Assembly: GCA_007375925.1 (NCBI GenBank)
Contig: VMFH01000027.1
Span: 1-6,726 of the forward strand
DNA: 6,726 nucleotides
Direction: 5' to 3'
Source of the DNA: Parcubacteria group bacterium Gr01-1014_72
Lineage (GTDB): Bacteria; Patescibacteriota; Minisyncoccia; Phycocordibacterales; VMFH01
Part shown: positions 1 to 5,210 of the stretch, piece after piece
Numbering within the stretch: position 1 is the first letter of the stretch
Layout: each line of letters opens with the position of its first letter
The notes under the pieces: generated by a model
Databases searched by the model: none
Told to the model about the DNA's origin: nothing
What the model saw: the letters and a program-made list of their open reading frames with translations, nothing else
Program-made: the position numbers and the translations under genes

Positions 1-7
1 GCTAATT

Positions 8-79
8 TGCCTCCGGTAGGAATCGAACCTACATAACTGGCTTAGAAGTCCAGTGTTCTGTCCATTGAACTACGGAGGC
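8..79 (-). tRNA. tRNA-Arg, anticodon TCT
   Basis: On the minus strand this folds as a complete 72-base cloverleaf. The acceptor arms are GCCTCCG (79-73) and CGGAGGC (15-9), with discriminator A at 8. The D arm is GTTC/GAAC around loop AATGGACA. The anticodon arm has loop CTTCTAA (48-42), which gives anticodon TCT at 46-44 and reads AGA (and AGG by wobble). The closing pair next to the loop is an A-G mismatch. The T arm is GTAGG/CCTAC around TTCGATT. No 3' CCA is encoded, so it would be added after transcription. Two truncated tRNA 5' halves lie directly upstream in the same orientation. Confidence 0.95.
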
Positions 80-133
80 GTCAGGCGAGTCGGGCGGGGA
101 AGAGCGTTGCTCTGTCCATTGAGCTATGGGGAC
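80..133 (-). pseudogene. Truncated tRNA 5' half, copy 1
   Basis: Read on the minus strand this begins like a tRNA: acceptor-like GTCCCCA (133-127), TA, D stem GCTC, D loop AATGGACA and D stem GAGC (112-109). No anticodon or T arm follows. The sequence instead runs into CGCTCTTCCCCGCCC and a tail CGACTCGCCTGAC that abuts the 5' end of the intact tRNA-Arg at 79. It is one of two near-identical units. It is either a decayed, duplicated tRNA fragment or a repeat that captured a tRNA 5' end. No matching 3' half is nearby, so a split tRNA is not supported. Confidence 0.6.
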
Positions 134-190
134 AATCTTGTCAGGCGAGTCGGGCGGGGAAGAGCGCTGCTCTATCCATTGAGCTACGGG
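80..190. repeat. Tandem direct repeat, 60-base period
   Basis: Positions 80-130 and 140-190 are 51-base direct repeats that differ at only three places (107/167 T-C, 114/174 G-A, 127/187 T-C). Each unit holds a tRNA 5' half joined to a GC-rich tail. The intact tRNA-Arg 5' end (about 54-79) forms a third, more diverged partner. Confidence 0.85.
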
Positions 191-193
191 GGG
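140..193 (-). pseudogene. Truncated tRNA 5' half, copy 2
   Basis: This is the second copy of the unit at 80-133. On the minus strand it has acceptor-like CCCCCCG (193-187), TA, D stem GCTC (184-181), loop AATGGATA and D stem GAGC (172-169), followed by the same CGCTCTTCCCCGCCC and CGACTCGCCTGAC tail. The segment AGAGC AGC GCTCT can form a small hairpin that competes with the D stem. As in copy 1, the anticodon arm, T arm and 3' acceptor are missing. Confidence 0.6.
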
Positions 194-213
194 CTCGACC
201 GACACCAATCACG

Positions 214-570
214 CTACCGCGCGGAGCGCGACGGGTCAACAAAGGGGAGCGGCGCGCGGCGAAGTTCTTGGAGCCGCTTCGCGCGCTCCCCATACTCTGA
301 AATAACTTCCCGGAGCGCCACTTTGTCAACCGATTCCACAACCGCCTCTCTCGCCTTTTCTGAAACGAATGCCTCACCGCGGCTAATCTTCTGGTACATG
401 TAGAAGCTCCAGCCCGCAACGAGAACCGCCAAAACCGCAAATACCGCAATGATGATGTTCCAGTCGCGATAGGGGTTGCGCTCCGAAGCGTACGCGAAGG
501 CGTTTGCACTTTCGCCTCTGTGAAAATAACCCTGCAGTTTTGTGATGAGTGTATGCAACATAATAATCAT
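214..570 (-). CDS. Small single-pass membrane protein at the end of the pil operon
   Basis: I do not recognise the family. From the ATG at 570 it is 118 residues. The layout is a short N-terminal cytoplasmic part (1-37, including ERNPYRDWN), one strong transmembrane helix at about 38-59, and a charged segment at about 65-105 that could be a short coiled coil, ending in a proline-containing tail. It starts 14 bases after the pilO stop on the same strand, so it very likely shares the pilMNO transcript. Its position is where pilP lies in proteobacterial operons, but it shows no lipoprotein signal and no PilP-like features. The start is uncertain: in-frame ATGs at 570 and 561 are both possible, and an upstream extension to 633 would overlap pilO. 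I see no convincing ribosome binding site. Confidence 0.7.
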   Translation of the reverse strand: MIIMLHTLITKLQGYFHRGESANAFAYASERNPYRDWNIIIAVFAVLAVLVAGWSFYMYQKISRGEAFVSEKAREAVVESVDKVALREVISEYGERAKRLQELRRAPLPFVDPSRSAR

Positions 571-584
571 ATAATCATAATACT

Positions 585-1154
585 CTATACACCTTTCAGC
601 TGGAGCACGGTGAATCGAATGACACCCCGCCACAGGGGGGTAGTGTCTCCTTTTTTTCCGATGGCCTCTTCTCCGATACTCTCAAGAGAAACCTGCTCAA
701 ACGAAATGTGGAGCGGAAGTGTCTCAAGAAGCGAGAGGAAGTGGAACACGCTGCGACCGCTCCCCTTCACCTCTACCGTCAAGCGCACCCCCTCGGTGAA
801 CTCCCCCGCCTCTTTTGAGGGCGTCCCGCCCTGCTCAACATTTTTAATGGATGGAATAAGATTGTTTTCCGTCGCGAAGGTCTCAATGAGGTTGATGAAA
901 TTCACAATGCCGTCCTCATCAACAAAATACGACGCGAGAGACTGCCGCAGAAGAGCCGTCTCGGCGAGCGTTTCCTTGATTGCGGCTATCTTCTCCTCCT
1001 TTCGCGAGGCCACCTGTATCTTTCCCTGCAAGCTGCTCAAATTTTCATTCTTCTCCTTCACCCGAAGGAAGAGGAGCGTGTATGCCCCCGCGGCGAGTAC
1101 GTTCGCGAGGAGCGCTGCGGCAAGGAGTATGCGCGTTGATCTGGAAATTTTCAT
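585..1154 (-). CDS. pilO: Type IV pilus inner-membrane platform protein PilO
   Basis: This 189-residue protein has the PilO plan. A short basic N-terminus (MKISRSTR) leads into one transmembrane helix at about 9-30. A heptad-like coiled coil (about 32-70) follows, then a C-terminal alpha/beta domain with a GVRLTVEVKGSGRSVFHFLSLLE segment typical of PilO-like ferredoxin-fold domains. In known systems PilO pairs with PilN through the periplasmic or external domains and links the PilM ring to the rest of the machine. The start codon overlaps the pilN stop as ATGA (1154-1151), which indicates translational coupling and fixes the start. A palindromic 15-mer (818-832) lies inside the gene, in the loop coding for EQGGTPSKEAG. 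The name rests on operon order and topology more than on strong sequence motifs. Confidence 0.85.
   Translation of the reverse strand: MKISRSTRILLAAALLANVLAAGAYTLLFLRVKEKNENLSSLQGKIQVASRKEEKIAAIKETLAETALLRQSLASYFVDEDGIVNFINLIETFATENNLIPSIKNVEQGGTPSKEAGEFTEGVRLTVEVKGSGRSVFHFLSLLETLPLHISFEQVSLESIGEEAIGKKGDTTPLWRGVIRFTVLQLKGV
818..832. repeat. 15-base palindrome shared with ruvX
   Basis: AGGGCGTCCCGCCCT occurs here inside pilO and again at 2986-3000 inside ruvX. Six-base perfect arms flank a TCC loop. The outer bases TTGAG/CTCAA around this copy can extend the stem with a bulge. Confidence 0.7.
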
Positions 1155-1699
1155 TGTTTCTTTGGCGCGACGAGTTTGAGACCCAGATTGAAACTGATAT
1201 CCGTCTGCTTGGCGAAATTTGAGATGGGAAGATTCACTGCGCTGAAGGCGCCTGTCTCGTGCTCAAGCTTGCGGGTAAAGAGGAGAAGACTTTCGCGAGA
1301 GGCCGCCCGTCCTGAAATATCCACCGTCCCGCCGGAACTCCCCGCTTGAAACATGAAACTCCGAATCGTGAGGTCGGAAGAGCGTTTCCCCGCAATCGTT
1401 TCAACTATTCCACGGATACCAGCCGCGCCTCGGGAGCGGAGCGTCTCAATTTTGCGCTTTGTATCAAGGAGCGCCGCGTCAAGCGCATTCGCGTCGCGGA
1501 GCGCGAGCGCCTTTTCAAGCGAGGTGAGCTCCCAGAGAGCTGCGGCCTGCCGTCCGCTGGAGAGGAGGTATGAGGGTACAAAGAGGAGACTCGCAACGAC
1601 AAAAAGCGCACTCACAAAGAAGAGGGACACGGCGGCAAGCCGGAGACGGTACTCCAGCGTCAGGGTACTGCGCTCTTCCTCTGGCAAGAGATTAACCAT
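1151..1699 (-). CDS. pilN: Type IV pilus assembly protein PilN
   Basis: This 182-residue protein begins MVNLLPEEER. The (I/V)NLLP motif is the PilN signature that binds a groove on PilM at the cytoplasmic face. One transmembrane helix follows at about 21-43, then a coiled-coil stretch (about 50-95) and a C-terminal domain ending KLVAPKKQ. The start at 1699 was chosen because it puts NLLP at the N-terminus as in the family. Upstream in-frame codons would extend it deep into pilM without any family support. It overlaps pilM by 8 bases and pilO by 4, so the three genes are probably translated as a coupled unit. The role is to anchor PilM to the membrane and form heterodimers with PilO. Confidence 0.9.
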   Translation of the reverse strand: MVNLLPEEERSTLTLEYRLRLAAVSLFFVSALFVVASLLFVPSYLLSSGRQAAALWELTSLEKALALRDANALDAALLDTKRKIETLRSRGAAGIRGIVETIAGKRSSDLTIRSFMFQAGSSGGTVDISGRAASRESLLLFTRKLEHETGAFSAVNLPISNFAKQTDISFNLGLKLVAPKKQ

Positions 1700-2813
1700 G
1701 GTGGTACGCGGGAGCTCCCATCGCAGCGCCGATCGCGCCGGCGTAGTCAAGCGAATCAAGGTGCTCAATCGGCGGAATGTAGTCGTCAAAGTGCGCGAGG
1801 TTCGTCCACACGTTGCCGACCTCTACGGGAATCTTGAGCGTTCGGGAGAGGTACTCATCAAGCGAGAAAAATGCTCCACCCCTGCCCGTGAGTACGATTC
1901 TTTGGACGGCGTGACTCTCGCCCCCCTCGCGTTGGTGCGTTTGCCAGTAGGTGAGCACCTTGTTCGCCTCGTCCTTGATGGCAGAGAAAATGTTGGTGAG
2001 GGAAAAGAGAATCTCCATGTTCCTCCCCGACGAGGCGTACCCGCGCGACTCGCGAATCTGCTTCGCCTCCTCGCGGGGGACCGAGAAGTGTTCGGCAAGC
2101 GCGTCGGTAATCGCCGAACACCCGATCGTGGAAACGGACGCGAAGCTGACGCTGCCGCGCGTCACAACGGAAAATCCGGTTCTCGTCTCGCCGAAGTGAA
2201 TGATGAGCGCAGTCCCAAGAAAATTATTCGGAATGAGCGAGCGCGCACATGCCTGCGATTCCACCTCAAATGAGAGCGGGAAGAAACCCGCCAGAGAAAA
2301 GGACTGGAGGAAATCCGAAACGACATTGTGGGGCATCACCGTAACTGCCAGATCGGCGTGGGCGGCATGGAGGCGCGGGTCGCCGGCAAGTGGGGAAAAA
2401 TCAAAAACTGCTTCGCGCGCGGGGAGCGGCACGTGCTCCTCAAGACGAAACTCCAGCGCGGCGCGGAGATTTCCTGCCGCGGCCGCGGGGAGCGCGAGGG
2501 TGAAGAGGTACGCCTTCTCCTCGGGAAGAGCCGCCACGAGAAAGTCGCTCTTCACCTCCCGCCGGAGTGTCTGGAGCGCGCCGACGAGCGCCTCCTTCTT
2601 CGCAACCGCGCCTCCCGCGAGCGCGTCGGGAGGAAGAGGAATAGTTCCGAAACAGCGCGGGTTCGGGAGTCCTCGCCGCCACGAAAGCTCAAAGTAGCGA
2701 ATGGCGGTGGCGTCAAGGTGCACCCCGACGGCGTTCATGAGAAGGAGGCGCGGCGGCGGGAACAACTCAAAGAAGCGCCTCCGCAGAGAGGAAGATTCGC
2801 GGCCGCGTAACAT
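1692..2813 (-). CDS. pilM: Type IV pilus assembly protein PilM (actin/FtsA-like)
   Basis: From the ATG at 2813 this is 373 residues, a normal PilM length. After an N-terminal tail RRFFELFPPPRLL it has the actin-fold phosphate-1 strand (GVHLDATAIRYFEL, about 30-43). The phosphate-2 region is TALIIHFGETRTGF (about 201-214), and the adenosine-side segment is RIVLTGRGGAFFSLDEYL (about 305-322). PilM forms a cytoplasmic ring that binds the PilN N-terminus and couples the assembly motor to the PilNO platform. The aspartate usually seen at the GxD and (V/I)DxG positions is His32 and His206 here. The chosen start has a GAGG-type ribosome binding site 8-11 bases upstream. Alternatives are ATG at 2831 or TTG at 2837. 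It is the first gene of the operon. Confidence 0.9.
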   Translation of the reverse strand: MLRGRESSSLRRRFFELFPPPRLLLMNAVGVHLDATAIRYFELSWRRGLPNPRCFGTIPLPPDALAGGAVAKKEALVGALQTLRREVKSDFLVAALPEEKAYLFTLALPAAAAGNLRAALEFRLEEHVPLPAREAVFDFSPLAGDPRLHAAHADLAVTVMPHNVVSDFLQSFSLAGFFPLSFEVESQACARSLIPNNFLGTALIIHFGETRTGFSVVTRGSVSFASVSTIGCSAITDALAEHFSVPREEAKQIRESRGYASSGRNMEILFSLTNIFSAIKDEANKVLTYWQTHQREGGESHAVQRIVLTGRGGAFFSLDEYLSRTLKIPVEVGNVWTNLAHFDDYIPPIEHLDSLDYAGAIGAAMGAPAYHHG

Positions 2814-2872
2814 GACACTGCCCTCGTGCATACACAATTATGACAGGAGCGTTATCGCACCCTTCGCCATTC

Positions 2873-2878
2873 ATTATA
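2873..2878 (-). promoter_or_regulatory. Candidate -10 box for the pilMNO operon
   Basis: The minus strand has a perfect TATAAT at 2878-2873, in the AT-richer gap between ruvX and pilM. This would place transcription start near 2866 and give a leader of roughly 35-55 bases before the pilM start. I see no good -35 hexamer at 16-18 bases. The position is right, but the call rests on a single hexamer. Confidence 0.45.
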
Positions 2879-2913
2879 TACCATCTCGCGAGCAACTCTA
2901 TCCTCACCTAACT

Positions 2914-3357
2914 CTATATCTTTTCGAGGTACCTCTGTAAAATAATCGCGGCCGCCGATGCGTCAAGCATGTCATTGTTCGCCATAGGGCGTCCCGCCCT
3001 CCGCGGGAGTCGGAGCCCCGACCCCCGACCAGGGTCTGGGCGTCGGGGCTGAAACCGCACGGCCTCCTCCGAACTCCAGTACTCCTGCTCAAAATGAATG
3101 GGGAGGCCGGTCGCCTTCTCAAGCGCATCCGCAAAGGCGCGCGCCTTGGGCGCGATTGTGTTCTCCCGTCCGCCGAAATCACGCGACTCCCCCACTACAA
3201 TCGCGCCGACGTTTTCTTGCACGCACAGCGCAGTGATTGCCGGAACGAGCGCCTTATCGTTCGGCAGAACGGTTTTCGGAAACGCCAATCGTCCGCCCTC
3301 ATCCGAGAGCGCGATGCCAACCCGTTTGATTCCATAGTCAATTCCTAAGTAGCGCAT
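2914..3357 (-). CDS. ruvX: RuvX/YqgF-family Holliday junction resolvase-like nuclease
   Basis: This 147-residue protein has the RNase H-like RuvX fold. It has MRYLGIDYGIKRVGIALSD at the N-terminus with catalytic Asp7, the VVGES strand (54-58), and the C-terminal LDASAAAIILQRYL helix with Asp132. The family acts on Holliday junctions and, in E. coli, on 16S rRNA 5' maturation. The VGES and DASAAAIILQ forms, in place of VGLP and DaiAAxxIL, are the style I associate with CPR bacteria. Residues about 104-124 are an Arg/Pro/Gly-rich insert encoded by two GC-rich palindromes (2986-3050), in the loop between the third conserved motif and the last helix. The reading frame is kept. The ATG at 3357 gives the family N-terminus. 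It is 36 bases from the stop of the upstream ydcF-like gene. Confidence 0.92.
   Translation of the reverse strand: MRYLGIDYGIKRVGIALSDEGGRLAFPKTVLPNDKALVPAITALCVQENVGAIVVGESRDFGGRENTIAPKARAFADALEKATGLPIHFEQEYWSSEEAVRFQPRRPDPGRGSGLRLPRRAGRPMANNDMLDASAAAIILQRYLEKI
2986..3050. repeat. GC-rich palindromic element inside ruvX
   Basis: Two adjacent inverted repeats lie within the coding sequence. The first is AGGGCG (2986-2991), a 3-base loop, then CGCCCT (2995-3000). The second is AGCCCCGAC (3014-3022) and GTCGGGGCT (3042-3050), which are perfect 9-base arms around a 19-base partly self-complementary centre. They encode the low-complexity PRRPDPGRGSGLRLPRRAGRP insert. The first palindrome recurs exactly at 818-832. 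Confidence 0.8.
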
Positions 3358-3360
3358 AAA

Positions 3361-3385
3361 CTAGCTTGTAGCTGGTAGCTTGTAG
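3361..3385. repeat. 14-base-period short repeat (ruvX-ydcF gap)
   Basis: TAGCTTGTAG occurs at 3362-3371 and 3376-3385, so the period is 14 bases with a unit like CTGGTAGCTTGTAG. It fills most of the 36-base gap between ydcF and ruvX. A related 14-base-period array lies at 6168-6195. Confidence 0.7.
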
Positions 3386-3393
3386 GAAAGGGG

Positions 3394-4047
3394 TCAATCG
3401 ACAAGACGGTCATTGTAACCGAGCGAAATCAGTTTTTGACACGCGCTCCACACATTGGGCGGAATCTCCTGCGGTATCTGAAAACCGCGCTCTCCGTACA
3501 CCTTTATTCTTACCACGTCTCCAACAATACCATTAATAATCGCCTTTTTTGAAATGTCTGCCGTCGGATATGCTTCATACGAAATCTGCGGTGACGCAAC
3601 AACGACCTCAATCTCCGGCCACACTTTCCGGAAAGTGACGAATGTGCGCCGCTCCATATAAGGCTTGTGTGCGGCAATGACAATCTGCGGATTATATCCG
3701 CGACTCTTGAGCAGCTCCTTTGAAAAAAGAATGTTCTCTCCCGTATTCGTTGATTTGCTCTCCAGAAGAATCTTGTCGGCGGGTACTCCCTTGCTTCGCA
3801 CGGTTTCCGCAAACACTTCCGCTTCCGGTTTCTTCCAATACTTCGTCAGTCGACCGAATGCACCCGAGCAAACGACAAGGGGCGCCCATCCTTCCATGAA
3901 AAGTTCCGCAGCCCGCTCGGCAACCCTCGTATCACGGCTCCCCAGTGCGATAATACAGTCGGCTTTTTTGAGCTGGTGATGAATAAGATGGTACTCCCAA
4001 ACCTTTTTCGCCAATCTGTCTATTTCCTTCTCATTCGAGGCCTTCAT
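3394..4047 (-). CDS. YdcF/ElyC-type DUF218 family protein
   Basis: From the ATG at 4047 this is 217 residues. DUF218 features are present in order: the N-terminal strand ADCIIALGSRDTRVAERAAELF (about 29-50), VVCSG (58-62), LLESKSTNTGENILFSKELL (about 94-113) and IVIAAHKPYMERR (about 122-134). The family has a Rossmann-like fold. Some members act in envelope or cell-wall metabolism (ElyC/SanA type), while soluble YdcF binds S-adenosylmethionine in E. coli. This copy has no signal peptide or membrane helix, so it should be cytosolic, with an unknown substrate. An in-frame extension to 4251 was rejected because it runs through tRNA-Ser. The start at 4047 is favoured over 4065 by a TGnTATA-type -10 element just upstream. 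Base composition is less GC-rich than the pil genes. Confidence 0.88.
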   Translation of the reverse strand: MKASNEKEIDRLAKKVWEYHLIHHQLKKADCIIALGSRDTRVAERAAELFMEGWAPLVVCSGAFGRLTKYWKKPEAEVFAETVRSKGVPADKILLESKSTNTGENILFSKELLKSRGYNPQIVIAAHKPYMERRTFVTFRKVWPEIEVVVASPQISYEAYPTADISKKAIINGIVGDVVRIKVYGERGFQIPQEIPPNVWSACQKLISLGYNDRLVD

Positions 4048-4055
4048 ACATCTTT

Positions 4056-4064
4056 GGTATACCA
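4056..4064 (-). promoter_or_regulatory. Candidate extended -10 for the ydcF-like gene
   Basis: The minus strand reads TGGTATACC at 4064-4056, matching the TGnTATA extended -10 pattern. The ATG at 4047 lies 8 bases further on, so the transcript would be nearly leaderless. No -35 hexamer is visible. It overlaps the alternative start at 4065, which argues against that start. Confidence 0.4.
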
Positions 4065-4108
4065 TACAAATTGCTCTCGCGCCCGTATTTGGTAGGATGT
4101 GATTACTG

Positions 4109-4193
4109 GGAGGAGTCGGATAGTGGTTTATTCCAGCGCACTTGAAATGCGCCGTACCGCAAGGTACCGTGAGTTCGAATCTCACCTCCTCCG
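4109..4193 (+). tRNA. tRNA-Ser, anticodon TGA
   Basis: This is an 85-base class II tRNA. The acceptor is GGAGGAG (4109-4115) with CTCCTCC (4186-4192) and discriminator G at 4193, as expected for serine. The anticodon arm is GCGCA/TGCGC around loop CTTGAAA, which gives TGA at 4143-4145 for UCA codons. The long variable arm has GTACC/GGTAC arms, and the T arm is GTGAG/CTCAC around TTCGAAT. No full CCA is encoded. It lies between the divergent ydcF-like gene and the amidase gene. Confidence 0.96.
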
Positions 4194-4279
4194 CAGATTG
4201 GACACTAACTGCCACTCTCAACTTCGAAATCGCAATCAAATTAAAGGTCATAAATTATTCACATAACATTATCAAAACA

Positions 4280-4942
4280 ATGAACAAACTATTTTTAAGC
4301 ATAATTTTACTTTCGGCATTAGTTCTGCCTACTCTCGGTCTCCAAGCCGTAGCTCCCTTTGATGGAAAGTTAATCGCACTGGACGCAGGACACGGAGGAG
4401 ATGAAATCGGAGCAGTGAATACCACCTACAACCTATTGGAGAAGGATGTGAACCTTGAGGTAGTAAAGGTATTGCAAGCCAAATTAGAAGCCGCAGGCGC
4501 AACTGTGGTACTCACCCGTGAAGGAGACGAGACAATTCCGACTCGCCGAGAACGCATACAAATTGCCAAAGCAAAGTGCGAGGCATTAGGGAAAGAGTGT
4601 GATGTGCTCGTGTCGATACATCATAACGGCTCATCCAACCCAGATACCGATGGCACGCTTGTGATTTACAACGAGAAGCAGGATAAGCCGCTTGCACAGG
4701 CATTGCTTAATTCACTTGTCTCAAAGTTGGGCACACAGAATCTTGGCTTGGAGAACGGCGGCTTCGGCATTACGGTCTTTGGTCATCTCGTATCAGCATT
4801 GACCGAAGGCTACTTCCTCACCAACAATTCGGAAGCCGAACAGTATCTGTTTGGCACACGAAAAGAGGATGAAGCGCAAGCAATCTTCGATGGATTGGCT
4901 TCATACTTCTCAAATCCTCCGAAGAAGGGGGGAAGAAAGTAA
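4280..4942 (+). CDS. Secreted N-acetylmuramoyl-L-alanine amidase (Amidase_3)
   Basis: This 220-residue zinc amidase cleaves the bond between MurNAc and the L-Ala of the stem peptide. A signal peptide is clear: MNK, a hydrophobic core to about residue 20, and likely cleavage after LQA (23). Family motifs in order are DAGHGG with zinc ligand His38, LLEKDVNLEVVKVL with Glu54, VSIHHNG with His114, and LTEGYFLTNNSEAE with the catalytic-type Glu176. The whole protein is one catalytic domain with no wall-binding repeats. The start at 4280 puts the signal peptide at the N-terminus. The longer frame from 4142 begins inside tRNA-Ser and is artefactual. No ribosome binding site is visible. The gene is noticeably more AT-rich than its neighbours, which may mean recent acquisition. 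It has two cysteines, Cys100 and Cys107. Confidence 0.93.
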   Translation: MNKLFLSIILLSALVLPTLGLQAVAPFDGKLIALDAGHGGDEIGAVNTTYNLLEKDVNLEVVKVLQAKLEAAGATVVLTREGDETIPTRRERIQIAKAKCEALGKECDVLVSIHHNGSSNPDTDGTLVIYNEKQDKPLAQALLNSLVSKLGTQNLGLENGGFGITVFGHLVSALTEGYFLTNNSEAEQYLFGTRKEDEAQAIFDGLASYFSNPPKKGGRK

Positions 4943-5210
4943 TCCGCATTGCCAAATTGCAAAGAATAGAGTTAGCAAAAGTGGTTCACTGATGTCTTGG
5001 TTGCGCTGGATGTCCGAAGCACTCATTAGAAAAACTTGAAATTGTCAAAGATTCAGGGCAAATCCGAATTCATTTTTTTGGGGGAAATTCCGCCGCAGGC
5101 GGGGCAAAATTGGTTCGGACTAATTCAATAATAAATCGAAGTCTGGAATATTGAGTGGGCCGTCCTGTTTCAAAACTTCATGCTCCATGCCACTGTGCTA
5201 CACTACCTTC
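4943..5210. other. Intergenic gap between the amidase and VKOR genes
   Basis: I see no credible gene in these 268 bases. It holds a small hairpin, CCGCC (5090-5094) and GGCGG (5098-5102) with a 3-base loop, next to a T7G5 run at 5073-5084. The heptamer GTCCGAA near 5009 and its inverse TTCGGAC near 5113 could pair. A 62-codon frame at 4851-5039 starts inside the amidase gene and has no family features. The hairpin has no following T-run on the plus strand, so I do not call it a terminator. Confidence 0.5.
5196..5204 (+). promoter_or_regulatory. Candidate extended -10 for the VKOR gene
   Basis: TGCTACACT (5196-5204) fits TGn followed by a weak -10 hexamer. The VKOR ATG at 5211 lies 6 bases beyond it, so transcription would begin at or next to the start codon (leaderless). 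A poor -35 match, TTCATG, lies at 5177-5182. Confidence 0.4.

Noticed and set aside
80..190. CRISPR-like array
   Set aside because: There are only two units, and the 'spacer' between them is 9 bases; the units are tRNA-derived.
80..193. Split tRNA genes with halves encoded apart
   Set aside because: The two 5' halves have no matching 3' halves in the window and share a tail that does not look like a trans-splicing leader.
520..1179. Plus-strand open frame of 219 codons
   Set aside because: It is antisense to pilO and pilN, which have family features and coupled starts; its own product is Ser/Arg-rich with no domain pattern.
1353..2273. Plus-strand open frame of 306 codons
   Set aside because: It lies opposite pilN and pilM. 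The length comes from GC-rich codon bias, and the product is an Arg-rich low-complexity chain.
4048..4251. N-terminal extension of the ydcF-like gene to 4251
   Set aside because: The extension runs antisense through the whole of tRNA-Ser, and family homology begins only after the ATG at 4047.
4142..4279. N-terminal extension of the amidase gene to 4142
   Set aside because: It begins inside tRNA-Ser and would bury the clear signal peptide that starts at 4280.
4851..5039. Small frame overlapping the end of the amidase gene
   Set aside because: It starts inside the amidase in another frame and has no recognisable features or promoter; it is most likely chance.
5090..5102. Rho-independent terminator after the amidase gene
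   Set aside because: The stem is only five pairs, about 150 bases after the stop, and its T-run lies before the hairpin rather than after it.
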